Assembly (NCBI RefSeq): GCF_000814825.1
Contig: NZ_CP009302.1
Coordinates: 1 to 64,000, forward strand
DNA length: 64,000 nucleotides
Origin: Berryella intestinalis
GTDB taxonomy: Bacteria > Actinomycetota > Coriobacteriia > Coriobacteriales > Eggerthellaceae
Reading direction: 5' to 3'
Position 1 is the first letter of the stretch. Each line of letters starts with the position of its first letter. The notes below the pieces were generated by a model. It worked only from the letters and a program-made list of their open reading frames with translations. It made no database searches and was not told the DNA's origin. Shown here one piece after another: positions 54,942 to 63,853 of the stretch. A program made the translations under genes and the position numbers.

Positions 54942-57704
54942 TTAGAGAAGTCCCTCTTGCTTAAGTGCCGTTTTCAACACATTTTGCGCTTTTGCAGCGC
55001 CGTCGCCCTCGGTTCCGTCTTGCTCGAGCACGATGGCGATGACGACTTTGGGATCGTCCGCGGGCGCCATGCCCACGAACCAGCTGTCGTCGAGCTCCTT
55101 GCCCGTTTCGGCCGTTCCGGTTTTTCCGGCAACCTGAACGCCCTGGATCTGGGCCGCGGTGCCGGTTCCGTTGTTCACTACGCCTTTCAGCACGTCGCGT
55201 ACCCGCGTCGCGGTCTCGGCGCTCACCGCCTGGGAAAGCACGCTGGGCGTCGCGGTGAAGCTGCGCTCCCCGTTGGCATTGTAGATGGATTGAACCAGGT
55301 AGGGGTTCATAACGGTGCCGTCGTTGGCGATCGCGCTTCCCGCCATCGCCATCTGCAGCACGGTGGCCTGGGGGCCGACGACGGCATCGTCGCCGACGGG
55401 CTGGCCGATCGCCGCCCAGGCCAGCTCCCAGTCGCTGAGGGTCTTGGGGTCTGCCATGAGGGAGGTTGCGGTGGGCAGGTCGAACTTCAGGTTGGTGCCG
55501 AACCCGAACTTCTCGGCGCCCGAGACCAGGGTGGTCGCCCCGATCTTCAGACCGAGCTGGGCAAACGCCGTGTTGGACGACAGTTCGGTCGCGCGCCTGA
55601 GGGTGAGCGTCCCGTAGTCGTTCGAGTCGAAGTTCGTGACCTTGCCCCCGCCGATGGTGATCTCGCCGGGAGAGGTGAAGGTGGTTTCGGGTGTGGCGAC
55701 GTTGTTTTCCAGCGCGGTGGCAAGCGAGACGATCTTGAACGTCGAGCCGGGGGCGTAAAGCGACTGCGTCGCTCGGTTGACCAGGCTTGACGTGGAGCCA
55801 TCGGCATTCTGCGCGGCAGATTTGATAACGGATTCGAAGTCGGCGGCGTTGTACGTGGGGCTCGAGGCCATAGCGAGGATCGCCCCGGTCTTGGGGTTCA
55901 TCACGACGCAGGCCCCGGTGTAGCCCTCGAGCGCCTTCTGCGCGGCGGATTGAACGGTGGAGTTCAGGCTGAGCTCGACGCTGTTGCCCGCCGTGGTGAT
56001 GCCCGCTTCCTGGTTCAGCACATCCAGCCAGGTTGCGTGGTTGGTGGTGCCGGTCAGCGCTTCGTCCTGGGTGGATTCGATGCCGCTGGTTCCGTACTGG
56101 TTCGACTGGTAGCCCACCACCTGGCTGGCCAGCGATCCGGCGGGGTAGACGCGGCTGTAGGTGCCGTCGTCGTTCTTCACGCTCTCGGCCAGAACCACGT
56201 TGTCCGCCGTGGTGATGGTGCCGCGCTGGATGCGCGCCTTCTTCGCCAGCGTGTGGTTGTTGCCGGGCATGGACTGGTATTCGGCGGCGTTGACCACCAT
56301 GAGCTGGGTGAGGTTGCCCACGAGCAGCGAGAACAGCAGGCCGAACGCGATGATCGAGTGGGTGAGGCGCCTGCCCAGCGACACGCGCCCCAGCACGCTG
56401 TTGTTGTTGATGGTGACGGTCGCGTTGGCCATCTCCTCGCTGACGCCCGTGGCCTCGTCACCGCAGCGCAGAAGGAAGCCCACGGAGATGAAGCTGGCCA
56501 GAAGCGACGAGCCGCCCTGGCTGATGAAGGGCAGGGTGAGGCCGGTGAGCGGGATGAGCCCGGTCACGCCGCCGACGATGATGAACGCCTGCAAGACGAT
56601 GATGGTGGTCAGTCCGACGCACATAAACGAGCTGAAGTCGCTTTTCGCGCGGCTTGCGGTGACGTAGCCGCGGATGGCGAGGCTGACGTACAAGAGCAGC
56701 ACGCCCGACGCTCCCAGAAGGCCGGTTTCCTCGGCGATGGAGGCGAAGATGAAGTCGCTTTCGACGACGGGGATCTGAACCGCGAGGCCGTTCCCGATTC
56801 CGCGGCCGAAGATATCGCCGTCGACGATGGAGTACAGGGCCTGGACCATCTGGTATCCCGCGCCCTGCGCATCAGCGAAGGGATCGAGCCAGTTCGCGAC
56901 GCGGGTCTGCACGTGCGAGAAGGTGCCCCAGACACCGAGGAACCCCACGGCGATTAACCCGATGCCCACGACCAGGTAGGTTTTCTTCCCCGTGGCCGCA
57001 TACAGCATGGCCAGGAACACGAAGAAGAACACCAGGGCGCTGCCCAGGTCCTTCTCGAAGACCACTACCAGCAGCGCGACGACCCACATGACCAGCATGG
57101 GAAGGAGGGTGCGCAGGTCGGGCACGTGTAGCGGCCCCACCTTCATGGTGAACACCGAGAGCATCTCGCGGTTGGTGGAGAGGTATCCTGCCAGGAACAG
57201 CACGATGGCGATCTTGGCCACCTCGCCGGGCTGGAAGGAGAACGATCCGATGTGCAGCCAGATACGGCTTCCCAGGATTTCCTGGCCAAGGCCGGGGATC
57301 ATGGGCGAGAGCAGCAGCGCGATGCCCAGTAGCATGAAGGTGTACTTGTAGTTCGCGACCTTCTCGATGTTGCGGGAGAGGGCCAGCACGCCCACCATGG
57401 CCCCGACGCCCACGAACAGCCAAGCGACCTGGTTGACCGCCAGATCGGGGGCGAGCCTGGTGACGAAGCAGATGCCGATGCCCGCCAACACGAACACGAT
57501 GGGCAGGATGGCGGGGTCGGCCTCGGGGGCGAAGCGGCGCACGGCCAGGTGAGATACGAGGAACGCCCCGAAGATCCCCAGCGGCACCCCCAGCGAGTTC
57601 ACCGAGATGGATTCGCCCTGGTTCAGGGCGAGCATGGCGAACAGCAGGATGACGACGGGGGCCCCTATGACGAGGAGGGCGAGTTCGAGGTTGCGGCGCG
57701 TCAA
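54942..57704 (-). CDS. SEDS glycosyltransferase fused to class B penicillin-binding protein (RodA-PBPA)
   Basis: One uninterrupted 920-residue frame joins two enzymes. Residues 1-415 are a multi-pass SEDS polymerase (RodA/FtsW type) with the catalytic aspartate D274 in NWLDPFAD and the GxGYQ motif. After a linker at about 415-448, a new transmembrane anchor (449-472) starts a class B transpeptidase: STFK with active Ser654, SSN at 709-711 and KTGT at 861-864. In mycobacteria rodA and pbpA are separate neighbours; here glycan polymerisation and crosslinking are forced into a 1:1 pair. The start overlaps the PP2C stop (ATGA). Confidence 0.93.
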   Translation of the reverse strand: MTRRNLELALLVIGAPVVILLFAMLALNQGESISVNSLGVPLGIFGAFLVSHLAVRRFAPEADPAILPIVFVLAGIGICFVTRLAPDLAVNQVAWLFVGVGAMVGVLALSRNIEKVANYKYTFMLLGIALLLSPMIPGLGQEILGSRIWLHIGSFSFQPGEVAKIAIVLFLAGYLSTNREMLSVFTMKVGPLHVPDLRTLLPMLVMWVVALLVVVFEKDLGSALVFFFVFLAMLYAATGKKTYLVVGIGLIAVGFLGVWGTFSHVQTRVANWLDPFADAQGAGYQMVQALYSIVDGDIFGRGIGNGLAVQIPVVESDFIFASIAEETGLLGASGVLLLYVSLAIRGYVTASRAKSDFSSFMCVGLTTIIVLQAFIIVGGVTGLIPLTGLTLPFISQGGSSLLASFISVGFLLRCGDEATGVSEEMANATVTINNNSVLGRVSLGRRLTHSIIAFGLLFSLLVGNLTQLMVVNAAEYQSMPGNNHTLAKKARIQRGTITTADNVVLAESVKNDDGTYSRVYPAGSLASQVVGYQSNQYGTSGIESTQDEALTGTTNHATWLDVLNQEAGITTAGNSVELSLNSTVQSAAQKALEGYTGACVVMNPKTGAILAMASSPTYNAADFESVIKSAAQNADGSTSSLVNRATQSLYAPGSTFKIVSLATALENNVATPETTFTSPGEITIGGGKVTNFDSNDYGTLTLRRATELSSNTAFAQLGLKIGATTLVSGAEKFGFGTNLKFDLPTATSLMADPKTLSDWELAWAAIGQPVGDDAVVGPQATVLQMAMAGSAIANDGTVMNPYLVQSIYNANGERSFTATPSVLSQAVSAETATRVRDVLKGVVNNGTGTAAQIQGVQVAGKTGTAETGKELDDSWFVGMAPADDPKVVIAIVLEQDGTEGDGAAKAQNVLKTALKQEGLL

Positions 57705-58816
57705 AGCTTACTCGCCTCCTTTCGGGAGCTGATCTCCTCGCGATACTGATCGACCAGGTCGTATGCCTCGTCGAGGTCGGATACGCGCAAGGTGTCCTGG
57801 ATGCGGTCCGCGCTTCCGGCGGGCAGGTCGCTTACCTTCACGTCGGTTTTCTCGACCAGCTCGGAGTGGCTGAATCCCAGCACCTCGCCGGGCACTCCGC
57901 GGTATATGGCCACGTACCCGCTATCGTCGGCGAGGTAGGCCGAATGGTTCAGGTACCACCACGAACCGTAGGCCCCGGCGCCCATCACGGCTATCAGAAG
58001 CATGAAGGCGAACGCGACGGTTATCTTCGTGCGGCGCGCGATGCGCTTGATCTGCTTTTCGCGCTGGCCCACGATATCGACGATGATGACGGTGATGTTG
58101 TCGATCCCGCCCGCAGCGATCGCCTCGTTGACCAGCTGGGATGCGCACCGCTGGGGGTCTTTCACGCGCGTCATGATGGATTCGATCTGGGAGTCGCGCA
58201 GCATGCCCGTCAGTCCGTCCGAGCACAGGAGCAACCTATCGCCCGCCTGAACGTCGATTTCGAACAGGTCGGGCTCGGTGGCGGGGTCGTTTCCCAGAGC
58301 GCGGGTGATGACCGAGCGGTTGGGATGCGACCGCGCTTCCTCGGGTGTGATCTGGCCCGCTTCGATCATGTTGGCCATCAGGCTGTGGTCGCGCGTGATC
58401 TGGTGCAGGTGGCCGTCGCCCAGCAGGTAGGCGCGCGAGTCTCCCACCTGCGCGATGACCAGCTTGTCTTTCTCGAGCATCGCGGCGGTGCAGGTGGTGC
58501 CCATCCCCTCGCGGCCCACCCCGTCCCGGGCGGCCTTGATGATGGCCTGGTTGGCCTGCTTGACCGCTTCTCCCAGCGCCAGGGCGTCGGGATGAGCGGG
58601 AACGTGTTTGGCGATGGTGCTGACGGCGATCTCGGACGCCACCTCGCCGGCGGCGTGTCCCCCCATCCCGTCGGCTACGACGTACAGGGGCGGGGCCACG
58701 ATCAGCGAATCCTCGTTGTGGTCGCGCACGCACCCGATATCGGTGCGGCTGCCGAAAGGCGTGATGGCCCCCTTGCGCGAGCGTTCGGTCGATCGGTATG
58801 AGCTGCGGCGACCCAT
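57701..58816 (-). CDS. pstP: PP2C-family protein phosphatase PstP
   Basis: The 371-residue enzyme counteracts the PASTA kinase. Its cytoplasmic PP2C domain (about 15-245) has the metal-binding motifs RDHNEDS, DGMGGHAAG, VGDSR and the GGIDNIT end. A transmembrane helix lies at about 263-285, followed by an extracellular domain of about 85 residues. The stop overlaps the SEDS-PBP start. Confidence 0.94.
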   Translation of the reverse strand: MGRRSSYRSTERSRKGAITPFGSRTDIGCVRDHNEDSLIVAPPLYVVADGMGGHAAGEVASEIAVSTIAKHVPAHPDALALGEAVKQANQAIIKAARDGVGREGMGTTCTAAMLEKDKLVIAQVGDSRAYLLGDGHLHQITRDHSLMANMIEAGQITPEEARSHPNRSVITRALGNDPATEPDLFEIDVQAGDRLLLCSDGLTGMLRDSQIESIMTRVKDPQRCASQLVNEAIAAGGIDNITVIIVDIVGQREKQIKRIARRTKITVAFAFMLLIAVMGAGAYGSWWYLNHSAYLADDSGYVAIYRGVPGEVLGFSHSELVEKTDVKVSDLPAGSADRIQDTLRVSDLDEAYDLVDQYREEISSRKEASKL

Positions 58817-59229
58817 TAGCTGTGCCTTACTCGAATGGCCACGTCGCCGACGTTGACGATGTCGTTGTTACGCAGCGCGGAGGGGCCGTTCAGCAGCTGC
58901 CCGTTGACGGCGGTTCCGTTGGTGGAGCCCAGGTCCTCGACGAAGAGGTTCTGCCCCATGAGGGTGAAACGCGCATGGCGCGCGGAAACGTAGCCGGCTC
59001 CGATGACGATGTCGGCGTTGGGGCTGCGGCCGACGATGACCGGGCCGCGCACGACGATCGAGACCCCGCGCAGTTCCTTGGGGCCCTTCTCGACCGAAAG
59101 GTTCCAGGTCCGCTCTTTCTTGCGCTGTCCGCGCACCAGTCCGATACCCGTCCGCATGACGGCGAACAGGAACACGAACAGCAACGCGACGAACAGAAGT
59201 CGTCCGGCAAGCAGAACGACGTCGATCAT
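58816..59229 (-). CDS. fhaB: FHA-domain membrane protein FhaB/FipA type
   Basis: The 137-residue protein has one N-terminal transmembrane helix (about 7-27) and a C-terminal FHA domain (about 65-135) with the phosphothreonine-binding signatures GRSP, SARH and STNGTAVNG. It binds phosphorylated partners of the PknB kinase. The stop overlaps the PP2C ATG by one base; only 57 nt separate it from fhaA. Confidence 0.93.
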   Translation of the reverse strand: MIDVVLLAGRLLFVALLFVFLFAVMRTGIGLVRGQRKKERTWNLSVEKGPKELRGVSIVVRGPVIVGRSPNADIVIGAGYVSARHARFTLMGQNLFVEDLGSTNGTAVNGQLLNGPSALRNNDIVNVGDVAIRVRHS

Positions 59230-59286
59230 AAAACGCTCCTAAGCAGTAGTGGCGTACAGGCTCGCGACATACGGTGACGGATGCGG

Positions 59287-60504
59287 CTAACCGACGACGA
59301 ACTGGAAGTTGGTCTTGCCGATGGTGAAGGTGTCGCCGTTTTGGAGCGTCTGCACGGTGATGGCGGCCCCGTTCACCAGCGTTCCGTTGGTCGAGCCCAT
59401 ATCGGTGAGGGTCCAATACCCCTGGGGGGACAGGCGCAGCTCGGCATGGCGGCGGCTTGCGGCCGAATCCTGCACGACGATGTCGTTGCCGGTTCCCCGG
59501 CCCAGGGTTATGTGGGCCCCGGCCAGATCGTAGGTGCGCTGGTAGGCGCGGTCGATCACGCGGGCGCGTCGTGCCCCGGCCAGCGGCAGGGAATTGCTGC
59601 TGCGGGTCGCGTAGCTTCCGTCATCGGGTCGCGGGGCGGCCGGCGCCATCGCAGCGCCGCCCACGGGAATGGGCGCAACCGCCGGCGCTCCGCCGCGTCG
59701 CGCGGCGCGATCCTGCTCGAGGGGCTGGCTGGTTCCGTACATAGCTCGGTTGCGGCGGTCCTTCTCGGCCTTCGAGCGGTAATCCTCGAAGTCCTCGCTG
59801 TCGAAGGTGTACTGGCCGTAGTCGATGGAGTAGTCGATCTCTTCTTCGGGAACGTAGGGCAGGGGGGGCTTGCGCGCGGGCGCCCCGGCGCGCTCCGCGT
59901 AGCCGACGAGCGCGGGGTCGTCCAGGTTCTGGGAGTTCTGCTGGGCGTACCCGGCGTGCACGGCTTCGGGCGCATAGGCGTTCTGGCCGTATTCGCCCGC
60001 AGCGGGGCGGGCCTGGGCCCGGGAGGCGCGGTCGGACACTTGCTGGGCGTACCCAGATGCGGGCTGGGGTTTGGCCGGAGCGGCCACGATGCCGTAGCGC
60101 ACCAGCTCTTCTTCGCGCAGCTGGGCGATGATGGGCGCGGCGACGGCTTCGGCTATCACGTCGAACTTGCCGTGCTTCAGCGTTTCGTCGACCACGAAGC
60201 GCACGAGCGGTTGACCGTCCATGACCAGGCCTTCTTCGGCGGCCTTGGCGCTCAGGTAGGTTTCGGTCTCACCGGCGAGGGTGGGGTAGTATCCGAACAG
60301 GCGCTCGTCGTCGCCGGGGTTGACCAGGATGGTGTACAGCGTGGGGGCGAACTGTTTGCCGGCGCCCACCATGGTCTCGCGGCGCATCTGCTTCTCGCAT
60401 TTCTTAGCTATCTGAACGGGTGAGATGGGTGCGTCGAACATCTTGTTCGCGGCGCCTTCCAGCGTGTCTTCCATCTTGTTCTCGAAACGGGAAAAAAGGC
60501 CCAT
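59287..60504 (-). CDS. fhaA: FHA-domain protein FhaA with DUF3662 domain
   Basis: The 405-residue protein begins with the DUF3662 domain (about 1-125) of actinobacterial FhaA, followed by a long low-complexity linker rich in Ala, Tyr and Arg, and a C-terminal FHA domain (about 328-404) with GRGTGND, SRRHAEL and STNGTLVNG. In mycobacteria FhaA binds phosphorylated MviN to control peptidoglycan synthesis. It heads the minus-strand operon. Confidence 0.92.
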   Translation of the reverse strand: MGLFSRFENKMEDTLEGAANKMFDAPISPVQIAKKCEKQMRRETMVGAGKQFAPTLYTILVNPGDDERLFGYYPTLAGETETYLSAKAAEEGLVMDGQPLVRFVVDETLKHGKFDVIAEAVAAPIIAQLREEELVRYGIVAAPAKPQPASGYAQQVSDRASRAQARPAAGEYGQNAYAPEAVHAGYAQQNSQNLDDPALVGYAERAGAPARKPPLPYVPEEEIDYSIDYGQYTFDSEDFEDYRSKAEKDRRNRAMYGTSQPLEQDRAARRGGAPAVAPIPVGGAAMAPAAPRPDDGSYATRSSNSLPLAGARRARVIDRAYQRTYDLAGAHITLGRGTGNDIVVQDSAASRRHAELRLSPQGYWTLTDMGSTNGTLVNGAAITVQTLQNGDTFTIGKTNFQFVVG

Positions 60505-60834
60505 GCGATCTCCTAGCTCGCCAAAGTTCGGCGGGTGTTGCGTCTATGCTGCGTTTGCTTGCCGGCCCTTCGATGCGCGTGGATCGCATTTCCAGGCGGC
60601 GCGGCTATCCGATTGTCGATATTGCCACATACCCGTGTTCATGTGCGGGAATTTGTCCAAATACCATCTAATTCATACCTGGGATGCCCTAGGGTTTCCC
60701 GGTGGCGGCGAATGTGGAAGAATGCGAATCGCGCGGCGCGTTGCCCGTGCGCGATCGGCTTCGGCGACCTTTCCGCCGGCGCCGGCGCGGCGGATGCGCA
60801 TGCGCCGAATGGCGAAGTACGTACGGGGGACAGC
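60505..60834. other. Divergent intergenic region fhaA/fdhD
   Basis: These 330 bases separate two divergent genes and should hold both promoters; I see no near-consensus element. The right half (about 60700-60830) is open in the fdhD frame from an ATG at 60712, which would add 41 low-complexity residues; I treat it as untranslated because the GTG at 60835 has the better ribosome binding site. Confidence 0.4.
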
Positions 60835-61716
60835 GTGGAATCTCTTGATCGATCCGAAGAGCAGGTGGCCGTTTTCGAATACCCGGCCGAGGTGTACCTG
60901 AGGGACGGCCGTCGCGGGTTCGAGCAGGAAGACGTCCAAGGCGAGCACACGCTGGACGTGTATCTGGACGGCAAGCTGAGCATGCGCATCGTCTGCTCCC
61001 CGTTCGATCTGCAGGAGCTCGTGCTGGGGCGGCTGTTCACCGAAGGGATCATAGAATCGGCCGACGACGTCGAGTTCATGTACCTTTGCGAGCATGCGAC
61101 CATCATCCGCGTGCTGTTGAAGGAGAAGCGCGATCTGCGCCCGGTATCGGCCCCTATCATCCCGTCGTGCTGCACTGGGAACAAGGTGTTCGAGGTGTTG
61201 GAGACCGTCGGGCAGGGCATGGAGCCCGTGACGCCGGTGCCGTGGGAGCCCGCCTGGATATTCCGGCTGGCCGACCTGTTCTCGGGCGACACGCCCATGC
61301 ATCGCCGAACGTTCGGGGCCCACAGCTGCTATTTGGCCATCGGGGACAACGTTTTATACACCTGTGAGGATCTGGGCAGGCACAACGCGTTCGACAAGGT
61401 GATCGGCTGTGCTTTGCGCAACCATGACGATCTGTCGCAGGCGATCATCTACACCAGCGGCCGCATCCCGGTGGATATGGTGACGAAAGCCATCCGCGCG
61501 GGCATTCCCATCCTGGTGTCGAAGGCGGTTCCCACCGATCTGACCATCGAGCTCGCGCGCGAGTTCGACCTCACGCTGATCTGCGCCGCCCGCCCCGATT
61601 CCATGAAGGTGTACAACGATCCGCGCTGGGACGGCGTTCCCTCGACCGTCGGGGAGTGGAAGGTGCCGCGATTGTTCGACGCCCCGGCCGCACCCGACGA
61701 CAAGCCGGTCTCTTAA
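60835..61716 (+). CDS. fdhD: FdhD-like formate dehydrogenase sulfurtransferase
   Basis: FdhD transfers sulfur from a cysteine desulfurase to the molybdenum or tungsten cofactor of formate dehydrogenase. The 293-residue protein starts at GTG 60835 after gggggac. It has the FdhD motifs TEGII, RRTFGAHSCYLA, CEDLGRHNAFDKVIG and TSGRI. Where E. coli FdhD has the mobile-loop CXXC pair, this protein has PSCCTGN: two adjacent cysteines, not CXXC. No formate dehydrogenase gene is in the window. Confidence 0.87.
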   Translation: MESLDRSEEQVAVFEYPAEVYLRDGRRGFEQEDVQGEHTLDVYLDGKLSMRIVCSPFDLQELVLGRLFTEGIIESADDVEFMYLCEHATIIRVLLKEKRDLRPVSAPIIPSCCTGNKVFEVLETVGQGMEPVTPVPWEPAWIFRLADLFSGDTPMHRRTFGAHSCYLAIGDNVLYTCEDLGRHNAFDKVIGCALRNHDDLSQAIIYTSGRIPVDMVTKAIRAGIPILVSKAVPTDLTIELAREFDLTLICAARPDSMKVYNDPRWDGVPSTVGEWKVPRLFDAPAAPDDKPVS

Positions 61717-61721
61717 CGCGA

Positions 61722-62957
61722 TCAGGCCAGCTGGTCGGCGGCCCACTGGGCTGCGACCATCGAGCCTTTGATCAGCACGCTTTCGTCCACGTTGTAGAAG
61801 CAGCTGTGCTGAGGATGCACGCATCCCAGCTCTTCGTTGCGCGCTCCCACGAACACGAACACGCCCGGAATGCGATTCAGGTACTCGCTGAAGTCCTCGC
61901 CCGACAGCGTGCCGCGGTACGTGGCCAGGGCGTCTTCACCCAGCACGCGCTCGATGGAGCCGCGGCAGATCGCGGCCTGTTCGGGGTCGTTGGACAGCCC
62001 GGGGTTGCCGTTCTCGTAGGAGAACGTGGCGGTCGCCCCGAATGCCGAGCACACTTCGACCACGATGCGCTTCAGGCGCTCGGGCACCTCCGAGCGCATC
62101 TTGTCGCTCCAGGTGCGGATGGTTCCCGTGAGGTAGGCCGAGCCCGAAACGATGTTGCGGGCCTCTCCGGAGTGGAATTCGCCGACGGTCACCACCACCG
62201 GCTCGAAGGGGGAGGTATCGCGGCTCACCAGCACCTGCAGGCCCGTGACCAGCTCGGCTCCGACCACGACGGCGTCGATTCCCTTGTGGGGCATCGACCC
62301 GTGGGAGCTTACGCCCTTGATATCGATGCGGAACCAATCGGTGTGCGCCATGCGCTGCCCCGGTTCGCACGAGATGGTGCCCGCCTCCACTTCGCTCCAG
62401 ATATGGGCCCCGTAAATCGCGTCGACGCCCTCGATGGCCCCTGCGCCGATCATCATCATGGCGCCGTCGGATATTTCCTCGGCAGGTTGGAAGATGATAC
62501 GGACCTCGCCTCTGAGGTGGGTTTTCAGGCGGGTGATCATGTCGATGGCGCCCAGCATCATGGAGATGTGGCAGTCGTGTCCGCAGGCGTGCATGACTCC
62601 TTCGTTGTACGACTCGTAGGCGACCCCGGTCCTTTCCGTCACGGGCAGCGCGTCGATGTCGGCGCGCAGGGCCACGCGCCGCCGCGGCTTTCCCTGGGCG
62701 TCGTAGGCGTCGGGCGCTTCTCCCCGTATGGTGGCGATGATGCCGGTCCCGGCGACTCTTCTGTGCTCGACCCCCAGCTTGTCCAGGATGGTTTCGATGT
62801 GGATGGCGGTGCGGAATTCCTGCCCGCTCAGCTCGGGATGCATGTGGAAGTAGCGCCGCATCTCGATGACCTGAGGCTCGATTTCCCCTGCTGTTCTTTT
62901 GATTATCTGGGTCGTTTCGTCGCTTGCCGTGAATCGAACAGCTGAGTCCGCGCTCAT
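61722..62957 (-). CDS. M20-family amidohydrolase (hippurate/IAA-amino-acid hydrolase type)
   Basis: The 411-residue zinc-type hydrolase has the M20D signatures ADIDALPV, HACGHDCH (metal-binding Cys and His), PAEEISDGA with the catalytic glutamate, and a terminal region with Q-H-S at HPQHSCFY. These enzymes cleave N-acyl amino acids or similar amides. It ends 5 nt from the fdhD stop. Substrate is not defined by context. Confidence 0.9.
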   Translation of the reverse strand: MSADSAVRFTASDETTQIIKRTAGEIEPQVIEMRRYFHMHPELSGQEFRTAIHIETILDKLGVEHRRVAGTGIIATIRGEAPDAYDAQGKPRRRVALRADIDALPVTERTGVAYESYNEGVMHACGHDCHISMMLGAIDMITRLKTHLRGEVRIIFQPAEEISDGAMMMIGAGAIEGVDAIYGAHIWSEVEAGTISCEPGQRMAHTDWFRIDIKGVSSHGSMPHKGIDAVVVGAELVTGLQVLVSRDTSPFEPVVVTVGEFHSGEARNIVSGSAYLTGTIRTWSDKMRSEVPERLKRIVVEVCSAFGATATFSYENGNPGLSNDPEQAAICRGSIERVLGEDALATYRGTLSGEDFSEYLNRIPGVFVFVGARNEELGCVHPQHSCFYNVDESVLIKGSMVAAQWAADQLA

Positions 62958-63068
62958 GAAGGGTCCTTTCGATGAGGTTTCCTGTGCCGATTATCGCATG
63001 TAGGTTTCGAGGTTCAAGGGGGGTTTGCGCACCGTAGGCTGGCAAGCTTCGCCTCCGCGAAACGAAAA

Positions 63069-63098
63069 GAGGCCAGACAAACGTCTGACCTCGTTTTT
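63069..63098. terminator. Bidirectional-looking terminator left of tRNA-Thr
   Basis: A 10-position stem (63069-63078 with 63083-63092, one mismatch) with an AAAC loop is followed by T residues on both strands (TTTTTT at 63094-63099 on plus; AAAA at 63065-63068, read as TTTT on minus). It should end the minus-strand tRNA-Thr transcript. Confidence 0.85.
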
Positions 63099-63100
63099 TA

Positions 63101-63176
63101 TGGAGCCAACGAGCGGATTCGAACCGCTGACCTACGCATTACGAGTGCGTTGCTCTACCAGCTGAGCCACGTTGGC
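63101..63176 (-). tRNA. tRNA-Thr (CGT)
   Basis: On the minus strand: acceptor GCCAACG/CGTTGGC, anticodon stem ACGCA/TGCGT, loop CTCGTAA with CGT (63141-63143), and encoded CCA. Confidence 0.97.
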
Positions 63177-63853
63177 GCGCGCACTCTTTCAAGTGCAGGA
63201 ATGCAGTATACCCAACCGTCTGGCAACCTGCAAGGCATCGCCGTTCCTCACCAAGCCCGCACAAGTCTGCCTGTTTCCGCACGTAGGCAGGCTTGCGGGC
63301 GGTTTGCGGAAGCGCCGGTGCGCGATCGAGCCGCTTGGGAGCCGCTCCCGCCGACATCGAGGGCGCCGGGAGGCGACCGTGGCGCGGTCGGGCCGCCTGG
63401 GGGCCGTCCGCCTCGGGCGCGCGGCATCGGATGGCGCTGAAAAAAAGAGATGGCCCGCAGAGAAAGGGGGTTCTGCGGGCCATAGCTTGTTCGGGCAAAG
63501 GGGGTGCCCTGGTTGCGAGCAGGTTCAGGAGGGGGAAGGAAGGCCTGCTCGCCGTGTCAACGAAAGGAGGTTGTCAATCCGCTTCGGAAGGGGATTCGCT
63601 CCGCTTCCTTTGCGGTGGCTACACTCTCTCACGTTTTTCGATTGCGCACTATGGAATTGCGGGATCTTTACCGTGTCGAGACATTCTCGTCATCGGGGCG
63701 TTATTTTGGCCGCTCGTTTCCGGGGTGAGCCGCCCGCTTCTGTATATAGTGCTTCATTTCCCCTTGTCGACTCTCGTTCCCGTATAATTGACGGCACTGT
63801 ACCACCCGGTCTGGATCTCGACTGGAAACGAAGCAACCAAAACGGAGGAACGG
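63177..63853. other. 677-base intergenic region with structured sequence
   Basis: I support no protein gene here. It contains a perfect 12-bp hairpin (63450-63461 with 63472-63483) with a poly-A tract on its left, which reads as a strong terminator on the minus strand. It also holds a perfect 9-bp stem GCGAGCAGG/CCTGCTCGC (63515-63552) and a GGAAG/CTTCC stem near 63586-63609. TATAAT at 63783-63788 is a -10 candidate for the next gene. A minus-strand small RNA ending at 63440 is possible but unproven. Confidence 0.5.
63441..63483 (-). terminator. Orphan minus-strand terminator-like hairpin
   Basis: Read on the minus strand, a perfect 12-bp stem (ATGGCCCGCAGA/TCTGCGGGCCAT) with a 10-nt loop is followed by CTCTTTTTT. 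No minus-strand gene is visible to its right. Confidence 0.65.

Noticed and set aside
63531-63545. SRP RNA apical-loop-like sequence GGGGGAAGGAAGG
   Set aside because: The flanking bases do not form the conserved SRP helix 8 (no GCAGCC after the GGAAG, wrong closing pairs).
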